From: Oxalobacteraceae bacterium
Lineage (GTDB): Bacteria > Pseudomonadota > Gammaproteobacteria > Burkholderiales > Burkholderiaceae_D
Assembly: GCA_027485535.1 (NCBI GenBank)
Contig: JAIXQV010000216.1
Span: 1 to 7,422 of the forward strand
DNA length: 7,422 nucleotides
Reading direction: 5' to 3'
Below, in pieces: positions 6,283 through 7,422 of this stretch; positions within the stretch are counted from its first letter, which is position 1; each line of letters starts with the position of its first letter. The notes under the pieces are model-generated. The model was not told the DNA's origin and did not search any database. It worked only from the letters and a program-made list of their open reading frames with translations. The position numbers were made by a program, and so were the translations under genes.

Positions 6283-7422
6283 TCAGGAATCACCAATTTC
6301 CTTGACAGGCTTAGCATGGCCGGCAACTTCTGCTTGCTTTGCGAGAATAAACTGCCTGAACTCTGCGTACTCATCTCTATTATCGATATCGAGTATCGCC
6401 AAAATTCTTTCAGCATCAAAAGAACCGCCTTTTGCCAGCATACTGTCAATAAATTTTGTTAAGTATCGAATGGAAAACGGGTCCGGGATCGAGGAAACAA
6501 GAACTCTATCTATGATTTCTATCCAATTCTGAGAAAAATAATCCGGTGCCTGGCGCCACATAGACTCAAATAAATCGAGCTGCCCTTCATCTATCGCCCT
6601 TGCAGCGATAGGTATCAAGACAGAGTTCGCCCTCTGATGGCCAACAAGCGTCTCCATGATTATTTTGATATCAGCCTCATCAGAGCCGCGGGCCAAGTTG
6701 TAGACTTTCTTTTGGAATGCTGGAAGATGAGCATTCTTATGCGATAGATTGTGACTAGTATTTTCCATAATAACCGCGACGTTGACTTTATGATCAGAAT
6801 CGTCTTCGGAGAAATCTGAATTCAATCTACGAGCCAACAAACTACCGAGTGCAAGATCTTTTCGTTGATGAGACCAGCTGGCTATTTTTTCCCATTGATC
6901 TTCAGTGATGACTGAGCCTCGATACAAATGTTTGCTGATCACGGAATTGCCACCTTCAATGATTGACTCAGTCATGCCAGGCTTGGAGATTACGTTTAGC
7001 ACCACGTTGATTGCGTTTCGGCCGAAGTAACTCCACGACTTCTTACTCATACTCTCGAAGAAACCTGCATCCAAGTTCTCGACAGCCTCTTCGAGCATGG
7101 ATTCAAGAACACATCCCGCTTTAATGTTAGTAGCCGCCTTTTGAACTGGATGGATATCTTCCGCTTTATTTTTTTGCGAAACAATCGAAATCTCTGGCTC
7201 ATTTAAGCCAGTGCCAGCATCGCTACTGGATGACGACTTCGAATATGGTTTTTTTTCCTTATTCACAAAAGGCCCATCAACCCCAACCGTACGGACCCGA
7301 ATTGAATTACCAGAATTAGAATAATCTTCAGTTGATTCATTTTCTTCTTTATAAAAATTCTCTTTTTTAACTGCTGCGGACAGTATATTTTTTTCTGCAG
7401 GTGTGCGATTAGTTAAAGTAGG
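6283..7422 (-). CDS. Unknown helical repeat protein, 5' end beyond the window
   Basis: I do not recognise this family. The frame is open from the right edge (379 codons) to a TGA at 6285-6283; a GTG at 7266 is only an internal candidate start, with 52 open codons ahead of it. Counting from the GTG, residues 1-45 and the stretch before it are charged and Ser/Asn/Lys-rich (a run of five serines at 11-15) and look disordered. The rest is predicted by eye to be alpha-helical and soluble, without signal peptide or membrane segments. Two stretches, 47-93 and 210-256, align without gaps at 13 of 47 identities, sharing FESM, YFxxN and VL at the same positions; an HQR motif recurs at 133 and 210. This suggests a helical solenoid of about 80-residue units. 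Local GC is about 25-45%, against about 65% in sampled relA stretches, so it may have been acquired. A scaffold or secreted effector is conceivable but unproven. Confidence 0.8.
   Translation of the reverse strand, partial: PTLTNRTPAEKNILSAAVKKENFYKEENESTEDYSNSGNSIRVRTVGVDGPFVNKEKKPYSKSSSSSDAGTGLNEPEISIVSQKNKAEDIHPVQKAATNIKAGCVLESMLEEAVENLDAGFFESMSKKSWSYFGRNAINVVLNVISKPGMTESIIEGGNSVISKHLYRGSVITEDQWEKIASWSHQRKDLALGSLLARRLNSDFSEDDSDHKVNVAVIMENTSHNLSHKNAHLPAFQKKVYNLARGSDEADIKIIMETLVGHQRANSVLIPIAARAIDEGQLDLFESMWRQAPDYFSQNWIEIIDRVLVSSIPDPFSIRYLTKFIDSMLAKGGSFDAERILAILDIDNRDEYAEFRQFILAKQAEVAGHAKPVKEIGDS
6499..6639 (-). repeat. Internal protein repeat, second full copy
   Basis: It encodes residues 210-256 of the unknown protein (numbered from the GTG at 7266), starting HQRANSVL and containing LFESM and YFSQNWI. 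It matches the copy at 6988-7128 at 13 of 47 positions without gaps. The resemblance is visible only in protein, so the duplication is old. Confidence 0.55.
6823..6870 (-). repeat. Degenerate middle repeat start
   Basis: Residues 133-148 (from the GTG) begin HQRKDLALGSLLAR. They share H, Q, R, L, A and R with the copy at residue 210 at the same spacing. The similarity fades after about 14 residues, so this is a partial or strongly diverged copy. Confidence 0.3.
6988..7128 (-). repeat. Internal protein repeat, first full copy
   Basis: It encodes residues 47-93 of the unknown protein, with VLESM, FFESM and YFGRNAI. The shared positions with the copy at 6499-6639 are A4, V7, L8, A15, F24-E-S-M27, Y34-F35, N38, I40 and V46 of the 47-residue unit. 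A weaker match (I, L, RG/KG, S) continues for about 35 residues after each copy. Confidence 0.55.

Noticed and set aside
6028..6462. Plus-strand frame spanning the bdhA end and the terminator
   Set aside because: It runs in the wrong frame through bdhA, across a strong hairpin and opposite the unknown gene; no start signal.

Overview
The window reads as a chromosomal segment of a betaproteobacterium, most likely Burkholderiales (Oxalobacteraceae or a near relative). The reasons are the moderately GC-rich genes, the protein sequences, and the order bdhA <> hydrolase-relA-tRNA-Val-thrS, which from memory matches the arrangement in Cupriavidus/Ralstonia-type genomes. Most of it is well-understood housekeeping and storage-polymer metabolism. 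It contains no CRISPR array, insertion sequence, integrase or recognisable phage gene.

Layout, left to right. Positions 1-1742 (minus) carry threonyl-tRNA synthetase (thrS), whose C-terminal end runs off the left edge. Upstream of it lies a 177-nt leader with a strong Rho-independent terminator. Then come tRNA-Val(GAC) at 1920-1996 (minus) with its own promoter, and a short spacer with a stem-loop. Next is relA at 2223-4463 (minus), a RelA-type (p)ppGpp synthetase with a degenerate hydrolase domain. Two bases upstream of relA ends an alpha/beta hydrolase (4466-5335, minus) that resembles intracellular 3-hydroxybutyrate-oligomer hydrolases. Divergent from it, across an 88-bp gap with facing -10 boxes in a dyad, is D-3-hydroxybutyrate dehydrogenase (bdhA, 5424-6218, plus). 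All known substrate-binding and catalytic residues of that enzyme are in place.

The functional theme of the centre is polyhydroxybutyrate (PHB) breakdown beside the stringent-response synthetase. The hydrolase would release 3-hydroxybutyrate from oligomers, BdhA would oxidise it to acetoacetate, and RelA, translated right after the hydrolase, reports amino-acid starvation. tRNA-Val and thrS further downstream are translation genes on the same strand.

The right end (6283-7422, minus) is different: clearly AT-richer, with a serine-rich, charged, probably disordered N-terminal part followed by a helical region. Its reading frame stays open to the right edge, so the real start is outside the window. 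I do not recognise the family. It contains two copies of a roughly 80-residue unit, 28% identical over the 47 residues I could align without gaps. A strong terminator at 6224-6253 ends it. This is the only part of the window that looks accessory and possibly undescribed.
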